From the NCBI RefSeq assembly GCF_018760735.1, contig NZ_JAHHZN010000008.1:62001-126000 (forward strand): a stretch of DNA of 64,000 bases, written 5' to 3'. Numbering within the stretch: position 1 is the stretch's first letter; each line of letters opens with the position of its first letter. Source of the DNA: Hymenobacter piscis (GTDB lineage: Bacteria; Bacteroidota; Bacteroidia; Cytophagales; Hymenobacteraceae). Under the pieces are notes generated by a model. It searched no databases. It was not told where the DNA came from and saw only the letters and a program-made list of their open reading frames with translations. Positions 24,799-34,407 of this stretch are shown in pieces. Both the position numbers and the translations under genes were made by a program.

Positions 24799-24841
24799 AA
24801 ACCGCCCCGCTCAAAGCGTAAAGCTTCGGGCGGGGCGGTTT
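24799..24841 (-). terminator. Terminator of katG
   Basis: AAACCGCCCCGC and its complement GCGGGGCGGTTT form a 12-bp stem 26 bases past the katG stop. The following T-run on the minus strand is short (TTTTG). Confidence 0.7.
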
Positions 24842-24867
24842 GCTATTTATTTACCTGTTTGCCGGTT

Positions 24868-27207
<2,340 letters not shown>

Positions 27208-27245
27208 TCAGACCCGCCGTTTCAGCGGCGGCTGGTTGTCGGGCT

Positions 27246-27253
27246 CAAAAGTA
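27246..27253 (-). promoter_or_regulatory. Promoter -7 box of katG
   Basis: On the minus strand TACTTTTG, an exact TAnnTTTG match, 114 bases upstream of the katG ATG. Confidence 0.5.
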
Positions 27254-27268
27254 GGAAATGACTCCCAG

Positions 27269-27285
27269 ATAAGAATCATTCTTAT
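27269..27285. promoter_or_regulatory. Fur/PerR-like operator upstream of katG
   Basis: ATAAGAATCATTCTTAT is a perfect 8-1-8 palindrome, the shape of PerR/Fur-family boxes (PerR: TTATAATNATTATAA). It starts 15 bases upstream of the -7 box, in the -33 region, where a bound repressor would block the polymerase. Confidence 0.55.
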
Positions 27286-27360
27286 GTAGAAAGACAAAAT
27301 AATGGTCCCGAATGTTCGCCGCCGCTGGTTTATCAAGGCGCTTACAGCCGTTCTTACGTC

Positions 27361-27405
27361 TCGCCTCACCCCCCGGCCCCCTCTCCGGAAAAGGAGAGGG
27401 GGAGC
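27361..27405. repeat. Family C palindrome (CTCACCCCCCGGCCCC)
   Basis: GCCTCACCCCCCGGCCCC is followed by CTCTCCGG and GGAGAGGGGG, a small hairpin. Copies occur near 60655 and, as a larger pair, at 63803. Confidence 0.7.
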
Positions 27406-27423
27406 CTGACGTGTTGCGGTGCG

Positions 27424-27516
27424 GCCGGCAGTAGCGCGAACTGTGTAGTTCGCGTCCCCGCGCCATCCGGACGATTTCGTTCTGGGGCGCGAACTACACA
27501 GTTCGCGCTACTGCCG
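27424..27516. repeat. Dumbbell inverted repeat (family D)
   Basis: It starts CGGCAGTAGCGCGAACTGTG and ends with the exact inverse. Each end is itself a hairpin (CGCGAACTGTGTAGTTCGCG), giving the same two-hairpin design as family A with different sequence. Confidence 0.75.
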
Positions 27517-27554
27517 CCGTCCCTACTTCTCCGCACTTACATCGACCAAACCGT

Positions 27555-27597
27555 GCAACGAAGCGGTAGAAATGCTTCGGCTACGCTCAGCATGACA
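27555..27597. repeat. Family B half copy
   Basis: CAACGAAGCGGTAGAAATGC and then CTCAGCATGACA: the right arm of the family B palindrome without its partner nearby. Confidence 0.65.
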
Positions 27598-27633
27598 TTT
27601 TTTTAGCCAGTACATCGTCTCTCTCATACACGC

Positions 27634-27676
27634 AAAAAGCCCCGCCGGATGCCGAAGCATCTGACGGGGCTTTTTG
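27634..27676 (-). terminator. Terminator of ABC-F gene
   Basis: AAAAAGCCCCG ... CGGGGCTTTTT, an 11-bp stem with a 20-base loop, 21 bases beyond the stop of the ABC-F gene. Confidence 0.7.
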
Positions 27677-27696
27677 TATTTGGGGAATCCGTTGGC

Positions 27697-29607
27697 TTAC
27701 ATTTCAGCCAGCATTTCCCACCGGTCGTTGAGCTGGGCCAGCTCTTTTTTCACCTGCTCAAACTTGAGGGTGGTGTCCTTGAGCTGGGCGGCGTTCTGGT
27801 AGATCTGGGGGTCAGCCAGCTGGGCTTCGTACTGGGCCAGCTCCTTTTCCCGCTCGTCAATCTTCTTTTCCACCTCGGCCAGCTCTTTGAGGGCCTTTTT
27901 CTGGTCGGGCGAAGGGGTTTTGGCGGGCGCGGCTTCTACCTTCTTCTCCTCTTTCGGCAGGGGCTTGGGGGCCGAGGGCGAGGGCAGCCCGGCCTTCTTG
28001 GCGGCCTTCTCGCGGTCTTCCTGCCACTGCTCGTATTCGGCATAGGTGCCGGGGTACTCCTTGAGCTGGAAGTCTTCGATGTACCAGATCTTGTTGGCCA
28101 CGTTCTCCACGAAGAACCGGTCGTGGCTAATCACGATGTAGGTGCCCTGGTACTGGTCGAGGGCCTGAATCAGGATGTTCACCGACTGCATGTCCAGGTG
28201 GTTGGTCGGTTCGTCGAGCAGCAGGAAGTTGGCCTCCGAAATCAGGGTTTTGGCCAGGGCTACGCGGCTTTTCTCGCCGCCCGAAAGCACCTTGATTTTC
28301 TTGTACACCTCGTCGCCGGTGAACAGGAAGGAGCCCAGCACTGAGCGCAGCTCCATTTCCGAGCGTTTCGAGCCGGCTTCCACCATCTCCTGCAGAATCT
28401 CATTCTCGATGCGCAGGCTTTCCAGCTGGTGCTGGGCGTAGAACGACATAATCACGTTGTGGCCCAGCTGGTGGTTGCCGTTGGTGGGTGCCTCCTGCCC
28501 CGCTACCAGGCGCATCAGCGTGGATTTGCCTTTGCCGTTGGCCCCGATGAGGGCAATTTTGTCGCCCCGCTCGATGTGGACGTGGGTGTCGCGGAAGATG
28601 ATTTTCTCGCCGTACTTCTTGCCCACGTGCTCCATGCGCAGGATGTGGCGGCCGGGCGTGACGGTGAAGTTGAACTTGATGTTCACTTTGGCGTCGTCGG
28701 CGGCCACGTCTTCGATGCGCTCCAGCTTGTCGAGGGCCTTCACGCGGCTTTGGGCCTGCTTAGCTTTGCTGGCCTTGGCCTTGAACCGCTCAATAAACCG
28801 CTCGGCCTGCTTGATCTGGGCCTGCTGGTTCTCGAAGGCGCCTTTCTGAATGGCGTTGCGCTCCTCCTTTTCTTCGAGGTAGAACGAGTAGTTGCCGGCA
28901 TAAGGCACCAGCTTGCCGCCGGTTACCTCCACGGTGGTGTTGGTGGTGCGGTCCAGGAATTCCCGGTCGTGGCTCACGATGATAACGGCGCCTTCGTAGC
29001 CTGCCAGGTAGTTTTCAATCCACTTGATGGAGGGCAGGTCCAGGTGGTTGGTCGGTTCGTCGAGCAGCAGCAGGGAGGGTTGCTGGAGCAGGATTTTGGC
29101 CAGCATCACGCGCATGCGCCAGCCCCCCGAAAACAGCTTCAGCGGGCGCTGCAGCTCCTCGGTAGTGAAGCCCAGACCTTCCAGAATTTCCTCGGTGCGG
29201 GCCTGCATGGTATAGCCGCCCAGGGCCTCAAAGCGTTCCTGCAGGTCGGCCAGCTTCTCCACCAAGTCGTCGGTGTAGTTGGTTTCGAACTCCAGCAGGA
29301 TTTCGTCAATCTTCTTCTGAATATCCAGCGCCTCGCCAAAGGCCTGCATGGCCACCAGCAGGATGGACTCGTGGGAATCGTAGCTGAGCAAATCCTGGTT
29401 GAGGAAGCCCAGGCTCACGTCCTTACTCATCGAGATGGAGCCGCCATCAGGCTTGTATTCGCCCACCAGAATGCGCAGCAGCGTGGATTTGCCGCGGCCG
29501 TTGAGCCCGATCAGGCCAATCTTATCCTTGGGTTTGATGTGCAGGCTGGCCTTGTCGTAGAGCGTACGGGAGCCGAAATGGAAGTCGAGGTCGGTAATGG
29601 AAATCAT
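27697..29607 (-). CDS. ABC-F family ATPase (Uup/EttA-like)
   Basis: A 636-residue soluble protein with two ATP-binding cassettes and no membrane part. First: Walker A GLNGRGKST, signature FSGGWRMR, Walker B LLLLDEPTNHLD. Second: GANGKGKST, LSGGEKSR, LLLDEPTNHLD. Between them is the linker rich in Lys/Gln (about residues 240-310) that enters the ribosome in this family, and the C-terminus is a Lys/Glu coiled coil (about 560-636), as in Uup. ABC-F proteins act in translation, on stalled ribosomes or as resistance factors; no drug-specific arm is obvious, so housekeeping is more likely. Its own -7 box is at 29632-29639. Confidence 0.92.
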   Translation of the reverse strand: MISITDLDFHFGSRTLYDKASLHIKPKDKIGLIGLNGRGKSTLLRILVGEYKPDGGSISMSKDVSLGFLNQDLLSYDSHESILLVAMQAFGEALDIQKKIDEILLEFETNYTDDLVEKLADLQERFEALGGYTMQARTEEILEGLGFTTEELQRPLKLFSGGWRMRVMLAKILLQQPSLLLLDEPTNHLDLPSIKWIENYLAGYEGAVIIVSHDREFLDRTTNTTVEVTGGKLVPYAGNYSFYLEEKEERNAIQKGAFENQQAQIKQAERFIERFKAKASKAKQAQSRVKALDKLERIEDVAADDAKVNIKFNFTVTPGRHILRMEHVGKKYGEKIIFRDTHVHIERGDKIALIGANGKGKSTLMRLVAGQEAPTNGNHQLGHNVIMSFYAQHQLESLRIENEILQEMVEAGSKRSEMELRSVLGSFLFTGDEVYKKIKVLSGGEKSRVALAKTLISEANFLLLDEPTNHLDMQSVNILIQALDQYQGTYIVISHDRFFVENVANKIWYIEDFQLKEYPGTYAEYEQWQEDREKAAKKAGLPSPSAPKPLPKEEKKVEAAPAKTPSPDQKKALKELAEVEKKIDEREKELAQYEAQLADPQIYQNAAQLKDTTLKFEQVKKELAQLNDRWEMLAEM

Positions 29608-29631
29608 CCTACTTTGCGGGGCTTGAAGCCG

Positions 29632-29639
29632 CAAAGGTA
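29632..29639 (-). promoter_or_regulatory. Promoter -7 box of ABC-F gene
   Basis: On the minus strand TACCTTTG, an exact -7 match, 24 bases upstream of the ATG. Confidence 0.55.
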
Positions 29640-29718
29640 CAGGTTTACCCACAGAGGTAGGCACTCTGCACTTACCTCCTTACCGCTTCACCCCCCCCTT
29701 AAATCATGAGGCCCTCCT

Positions 29719-30282
29719 ATGAAGTATATTCTATTCGCCCTGAGCGCGTATCTATTTTGCAGTTGCGAATCTGAGGTCAGCCAGTATAAGAGAACTGCTA
29801 TTCGATTACCCGCAAGCAGGGAAGTGTATACGTCTGGTGAAGCCGTCGATACCGTAGCCAGCCCACTGGATTCAGTTAGTGATTATTTACCCCGTGATAT
29901 TACTCAACAACTGGAATCTACTCTAGCCAGCCACGCGGGCGGCGATATTAAACGCGTCTATACATTCAAAGAGAAGACGTACCCGTTCGGTGATAAGGCC
30001 ACAGCGTTTGTGGCCAGTGCAGTCCTTATTAACCCCCGGAAAAATGTGGATTTTATTGGCCTGTACAGAAACGACAACGTCGATTTTTTCACTGAAATCC
30101 GCGCGTTTAAGGACAGCACTACCACCGACACCAGCATTGGCATCACGAAGCTGGAACAAGTCGGAAAGGACTACAAAATCACGTACGTCACCCGATTGAA
30201 GGGCATAAAAAAGCACAGTCGAATAAGCTTCCGTGACACGGTGGCTCAGCTTCAGTGGTATAAGCTCGAAGCAGGCCGGTAG
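29719..30282 (+). CDS. Hypothetical lipoprotein
   Basis: A 187-residue protein with a lipobox LFCSC (Cys near residue 16). The mature part is rich in Thr, Asp and Lys without a recognised domain. It has lower G+C and less biased codons than the genes around it, hinting at acquisition or weak expression. It stands alone between the ABC-F promoter and the next lipoprotein gene. Function unknown. Confidence 0.65.
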   Translation: MKYILFALSAYLFCSCESEVSQYKRTAIRLPASREVYTSGEAVDTVASPLDSVSDYLPRDITQQLESTLASHAGGDIKRVYTFKEKTYPFGDKATAFVASAVLINPRKNVDFIGLYRNDNVDFFTEIRAFKDSTTTDTSIGITKLEQVGKDYKITYVTRLKGIKKHSRISFRDTVAQLQWYKLEAGR

Positions 30283-30420
30283 CCCGGTGTTTCGTTTCAG
30301 GTAACTTATCTCCCTCTCTCACCCCGCTCTGCCCCATCTGCTGCTCCGGCAATGTGACTACCGGAAGCAGGCCGGGCATACAGAACTCGCCGCGTAGCTG
30401 GTAGCGGCCGGTTCAGCCTG

Positions 30421-30428
30421 TATCTTGC
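30421..30428 (+). promoter_or_regulatory. Promoter -7-like box
   Basis: TATCTTGC followed by GGACTC, similar to the TAGCTTGCGGNCTG boxes near 11141 and 11278, 31 bases before the next ATG. Confidence 0.4.
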
Positions 30429-30458
30429 GGACTCAATCCCCTCTCCTACTTCTGCCGC

Positions 30459-31001
30459 ATGATTCGTCGCCTGTTGCCCGTTGCCCTGCTTCTTGCTTTT
30501 GCCGCCTGCCGCTCCACGGAGCAGGAAGGCTCGGTGGCCGAATCGCGCGACCAGAACCTGACGGCGCTGGAAGGCGAGCAGTCGACCACTGAGAAAGTGG
30601 GCAACACGGGCCGGGGCCATGCCTATGTGCGCCGCTTCTACGAGCAGAAAGGCCGCTACTACGCCGTGCTCGATTACGTGCAGTTTCTGAAGGGCCCCGA
30701 CGCAGTGGCCGCCGCCCAGCGCCGCGGCGACGCCATGACGGAGATGCAGAACGGCGACACAGTGTATTCAGTACCCAACAACTACTACATCGTCAACGAC
30801 GTGAAAAAGGAGCGTACCCTGCCTTTGGGCACCAGGGCCACGTTCCGGTTCTGGCAGAACGGCGGCAACGGCCTGGCCCAGCGCCCTCTGGCTCCGGCCC
30901 AGGTTCTGGCAGCGCCCCCGGCGGCGCTGCAGTATGCGCCGTTTGTGGTGGTTACCCGGCAGGGCGAAATCGTGAGCCTGACGGAGCAGTTCGTGCCGTA
31001 G
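30459..31001 (+). CDS. Hypothetical lipoprotein
   Basis: A 180-residue lipoprotein: a hydrophobic start and lipobox FAACR (Cys near residue 17), then a Glu/Ser-rich linker and a domain with AYVRRFYEQKGRYYAVLDYV and NNYYIVNDVKKER. No family recognised. The outer-membrane protein gene 99 bases downstream has the same direction and may be linked. Confidence 0.65.
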   Translation: MIRRLLPVALLLAFAACRSTEQEGSVAESRDQNLTALEGEQSTTEKVGNTGRGHAYVRRFYEQKGRYYAVLDYVQFLKGPDAVAAAQRRGDAMTEMQNGDTVYSVPNNYYIVNDVKKERTLPLGTRATFRFWQNGGNGLAQRPLAPAQVLAAPPAALQYAPFVVVTRQGEIVSLTEQFVP

Positions 31002-31100
31002 CAACAACGGCCGGGGTGGCAGAGCGGCGTTAAATCGACGTTAAACGGCCCCGGACGGCAACGTTTTTGTGGGCGGGGCCGCTCATCCTCGTCTTTCGTC

Positions 31101-31976
31101 ATGATTCCGTTTTTCCGCCTGATCGTTGTAGCCGCGCTGGGGCTGCTGGCACTGCCCGCCGCCGCCCAAACGCCCGATTCCCTGGCCAATCCCCGGCTCG
31201 ACAGCCTCTACATTGCCGAAACCCAGGACGTGAAGGGCCCTGACAAAGTACTGCACGCCGAGCCCCTGTTCATCGACCTGATCCGGGACCTGGGCGCGCG
31301 CAAGGGCGAGCGGGAGTGGAACGTGGGCCTGGGCCTGACCGATAACTTCAGCTACGACAGCCACGAGCTGCTGGTCGAATACGAATGGGCGCCGGTAAAC
31401 CGGCTGGGCCTGGAGGTGGAAGTGCCGGTTACTTTCTACTCGGGCCGCCGCCAGAACGACACGCAGCGGCCCAAAAACCGACTGAATGGCCTCAAAACGG
31501 CGTTTCAGTATTCCTTCTACGTTTCAGAAAAGCACCAGACTTCCCTGGCTTTGGGCTATATCAATGAAGTGCTGCTCAATGATTTTACGGCCCTGAGCCG
31601 CCGCGCCGTCACGGGCAACGCCTACAGCCCGTTTCTGGTGGCGGCCCGCCGCTGGGGTTCCAATGTGCACTCGCTCATCTATACCGGCCCCATCTGGGAG
31701 CAGCACTACGGGCGCGAAGGGCACACCGAGTTCAGCTACCAGCTTAACTCGAGCTTTCACTACATGATTCCGGGCACCCGCAATTTCATCGGCCTGGAGA
31801 CTAACAAGGTTTGGCAGCACGGTAGCTTCGACCTGACTTTCCGGCCGCAGATGCGCGTGAGTGTGGCCGACAACCTGATTATCGGCATTGTGGGCGGTAT
31901 TCCGGTACGCCGCGAGAACGAGCGGCTCAGCTCCTTTCTGCGCCTGATTTACGAGCCCAGCCATAATCACCGCTAA
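31101..31976 (+). CDS. Predicted outer-membrane beta-barrel protein
   Basis: A 291-residue protein with a signal peptide ending in AAAQ (about residue 22). After DKVLHAEPLFIDLIRDLGAR come alternating hydrophobic/polar strands (LLVEYEWAPVNRLGLEVEVP and others), as in small outer-membrane barrels. The C-terminal residues are not the usual aromatic, so the barrel call is moderate. It may be a transport or sensor protein; no precise family is recognised. Confidence 0.65.
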   Translation: MIPFFRLIVVAALGLLALPAAAQTPDSLANPRLDSLYIAETQDVKGPDKVLHAEPLFIDLIRDLGARKGEREWNVGLGLTDNFSYDSHELLVEYEWAPVNRLGLEVEVPVTFYSGRRQNDTQRPKNRLNGLKTAFQYSFYVSEKHQTSLALGYINEVLLNDFTALSRRAVTGNAYSPFLVAARRWGSNVHSLIYTGPIWEQHYGREGHTEFSYQLNSSFHYMIPGTRNFIGLETNKVWQHGSFDLTFRPQMRVSVADNLIIGIVGGIPVRRENERLSSFLRLIYEPSHNHR

Positions 31977-32012
31977 GCTTGCCGGCGGCGGCATCCCGGC
32001 GCCAAGGGCCCT

Positions 32013-33671
32013 CTACCCCACAAACGGCCCCTTGAACTCCGGGGCCACGCGGTGCCTGGAGGCTTGCTCGTAGGCGTAGGCCAGGGCCAGCAGCGGGCCT
32101 TCCTGCCAGGCCCCGCCCACGAAGGAAAGGCCTACCGGCAGGCCGTGGGCCTGGCCCATGGGCACCGTAATGTGCGGGTAGCCCGCCATGGCCGCCGGGG
32201 AGGAAAAGCCCGGTCCGCCGCCCGCGTCGCCATTAATCAGGTCGATGCAGCGGGCGGGGCTGTTGGTGATGGCCACCACGGCATCGAGGCGGTGTTGCTG
32301 CAGCACCCCGTTCAGGGCCGCCCGGGCCCCGTCGCGCGAGGTTTGCAGGGCTTTGCGGTAGGCCGGGGTGGTCAGGTCGCCGAGCTTGTCGGAGGCTTCC
32401 AGAATTTCCTGCTGGAAAAAGGGCATGGCCTTGGCCTTGTTCCGGAGGTTGAAGGCAATGACCTCGGAGAGGTTCCTGACGCCCGCCCCGGCCGTGGCCA
32501 GGTACTGGTTCACGCCGTCCTTGAACTCGTAAAGCAGCACATCGTACTCGGCCTGGCCCAGCGGATCCGTGAGCTTTTCCACTTCCACTTCCACAATAGT
32601 AGCGCCCTGGGCCCGGAGCACGGCCAGGGCCGCCTGCAGCAGGGCCACGCCTTCGGAGTTGCCGGTCAGGTGGTTTTTCTCCACACCCAGCCGCTTGCCC
32701 TTCAGAGCGTCGGCTTTGAGGAATTCGGTGTAGTCGGCCGGGATGTTGCCGGCGCTGGCCCGGGTGGCGGCGTCCTGGGGGTCGGGGCCGGCCAGGGCCG
32801 TGAGCAGCAGGGCGGCATCGTGCACCGAGCGCGTCATGGGCCCGGCCGTGTCCTGGGTGGCCGAAATGGGGATGATGCCCGAGCGGCTCCACAGGCCCAC
32901 CGTAGGCTTCACCCCCACCAGCCCGCTGCACGAAGCCGGCGATACAATGGAGCCGTCGGTTTCGGTACCGATGGCGGCGGCGCACAGGTTAGCCGAGGCC
33001 GCCGCGCCCGAGCCCGCGCTGGAGCCGCTGGGCGTGCGGTCGAGGATGTAAGGATTTTTGGTCTGGCCGCCCACGCTGCTCCAGCCGCTGGTGCTGCGCG
33101 TGGAGCGGAAGTTGGCCCACTCGCTCAGGTTGGTTTTGCCCAGCACCACGGCCCCGGCGGCCCGCAGCTTCTGCACGATAAAGGCGTCCTGCTTGGCGCG
33201 GTGCCCGGCCAGGGCCAGGGAGCCGGCCGTGGTGGGCTGCCGGTCGGCGGTATCGATGTTGTCCTTGAGCAGAATGGGAATGCCGTGCAAAGGTCCGCGG
33301 ATTTTGCCCGCCTTGCGCTCCTGGTCCAGCTGGTGAGCCAGGTCGAGCGCCTCGGGGTTCACCACCAGCACCGCGCTGAGGCGGGGGCCGGCCTGGTCGA
33401 GGGCTTTGATGCGGTTGAGGTACTGCTCCGTAATGCCGCGGGCCGTGAGCGTGCCGCGCTGCATCTTCTCCTGCAACTCGGCCAGCGTATTTTCCAGCAG
33501 CCCGAAGTCGGCCGCCACCGGTTCGGGGGCGGGGGAAGCGGCACCAGCCGCCCCCGCCCCCGAACCGGCGGGGGGCGTCTGCTCGGGGGCGGAGGAACAG
33601 GCCGCCAGGGAGAATACGGATAAGGACAGCCCGGCTACGGAGCCGGTACGAAGGAAAATTCGACGATTCAT
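32013..33671 (-). CDS. Amidase-signature family hydrolase, lipoprotein
   Basis: A 552-residue amidase-signature enzyme with a Ser-cisSer-Lys triad: Lys in ILLKDNIDT, the cis-Ser in the GSSAGSGAA Gly/Ser loop, and the nucleophile Ser in GTETDGSIVSPAS. The leader MNRRIFLRTGSVAG has a twin-arginine-like motif and ends in a lipobox (LAACSS), followed by an Ala/Pro/Gly linker. It should be exported and lipid-anchored, unlike the cytosolic GatA it resembles. No GatB/C is nearby, and the export signal argues against a tRNA role. Substrate unknown (peptide amides or aryl amides). Confidence 0.88.
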   Translation of the reverse strand: MNRRIFLRTGSVAGLSLSVFSLAACSSAPEQTPPAGSGAGAAGAASPAPEPVAADFGLLENTLAELQEKMQRGTLTARGITEQYLNRIKALDQAGPRLSAVLVVNPEALDLAHQLDQERKAGKIRGPLHGIPILLKDNIDTADRQPTTAGSLALAGHRAKQDAFIVQKLRAAGAVVLGKTNLSEWANFRSTRSTSGWSSVGGQTKNPYILDRTPSGSSAGSGAAASANLCAAAIGTETDGSIVSPASCSGLVGVKPTVGLWSRSGIIPISATQDTAGPMTRSVHDAALLLTALAGPDPQDAATRASAGNIPADYTEFLKADALKGKRLGVEKNHLTGNSEGVALLQAALAVLRAQGATIVEVEVEKLTDPLGQAEYDVLLYEFKDGVNQYLATAGAGVRNLSEVIAFNLRNKAKAMPFFQQEILEASDKLGDLTTPAYRKALQTSRDGARAALNGVLQQHRLDAVVAITNSPARCIDLINGDAGGGPGFSSPAAMAGYPHITVPMGQAHGLPVGLSFVGGAWQEGPLLALAYAYEQASRHRVAPEFKGPFVG

Positions 33672-33938
33672 GGAGGCAGCGGTTGAATGCTCAAGATAGG
33701 CGGCAAACCCGGAATCCAGGCTGGGTCGGCCGGAATTTACCGCACCAGTCGGTTTTCGTGCGCCCCTCACACCCGTTGCAACGCGCGCCGGCTCCCGGCG
33801 GCAATCCGGTAGCGCCAGCCCGGTAAAACAGAAGCCGGGCAGCCCGCGTACTGAGCTTGCAGCCCGTTACCCAGGCCTTAATTTGGCCCCGTGCTGGCTC
33901 GTATTGCCGCCTGCTATTCCTTGCGTTACTACCTGAAT

Positions 33939-34367
33939 ATGCCCTTGCTACCTGTTCTGGAAGCTCCGGAAATTATCATCAGCTATGACACTGAAAACCA
34001 GTGGCTGTACGCTGACTGGCAGGGCGAGCACACGCAGGACTCGGCGCGCGTGGGGTGCCACCACATTCAAACGGCCCTGGGCCAGTACCCAACCAGCAAA
34101 CTGCTCAACGATAACTCCAACCTCTCCCGCCCGCAGATGCAGCTCACGGAGTGGGGGGTCAACTGGCTGCGGGAAATGTACGGCCAGGGCCTGCGCTTCG
34201 TGGCCTGGGTGTACGCCCCCGACTACCCGGGCCGCAAGCCCTCCGATGCCCTGGTGCGGTACCTGGAAAAGCCCACCGTGCTGGCTTTCGACGATGTGGC
34301 CACGGCCTTTCTCTGGCTCAGCCGCCAACAGGTGCGCCAGGCACCGGACGGACTGCCCGGCTCGTAG
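33939..34367 (+). CDS. STAS/SpoIIAA-like hypothetical protein
   Basis: A 142-residue soluble protein. IIISYDTENQWLYADWQGEH followed by alternating helices and strands fits the small STAS/SpoIIAA-like proteins of Bacteroidetes, often near sensor genes. The start at 33939 (MPLLPVLEAP) avoids 16 upstream residues that look unlike the domain. No clear phosphorylatable motif. Moderate confidence in the fold; role unknown. Confidence 0.6.
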   Translation: MPLLPVLEAPEIIISYDTENQWLYADWQGEHTQDSARVGCHHIQTALGQYPTSKLLNDNSNLSRPQMQLTEWGVNWLREMYGQGLRFVAWVYAPDYPGRKPSDALVRYLEKPTVLAFDDVATAFLWLSRQQVRQAPDGLPGS

Positions 34368-34407
34368 CGCACCTTTTTTTTCGTTGTTTCGGGTAGAAGC
34401 CGGGGGG

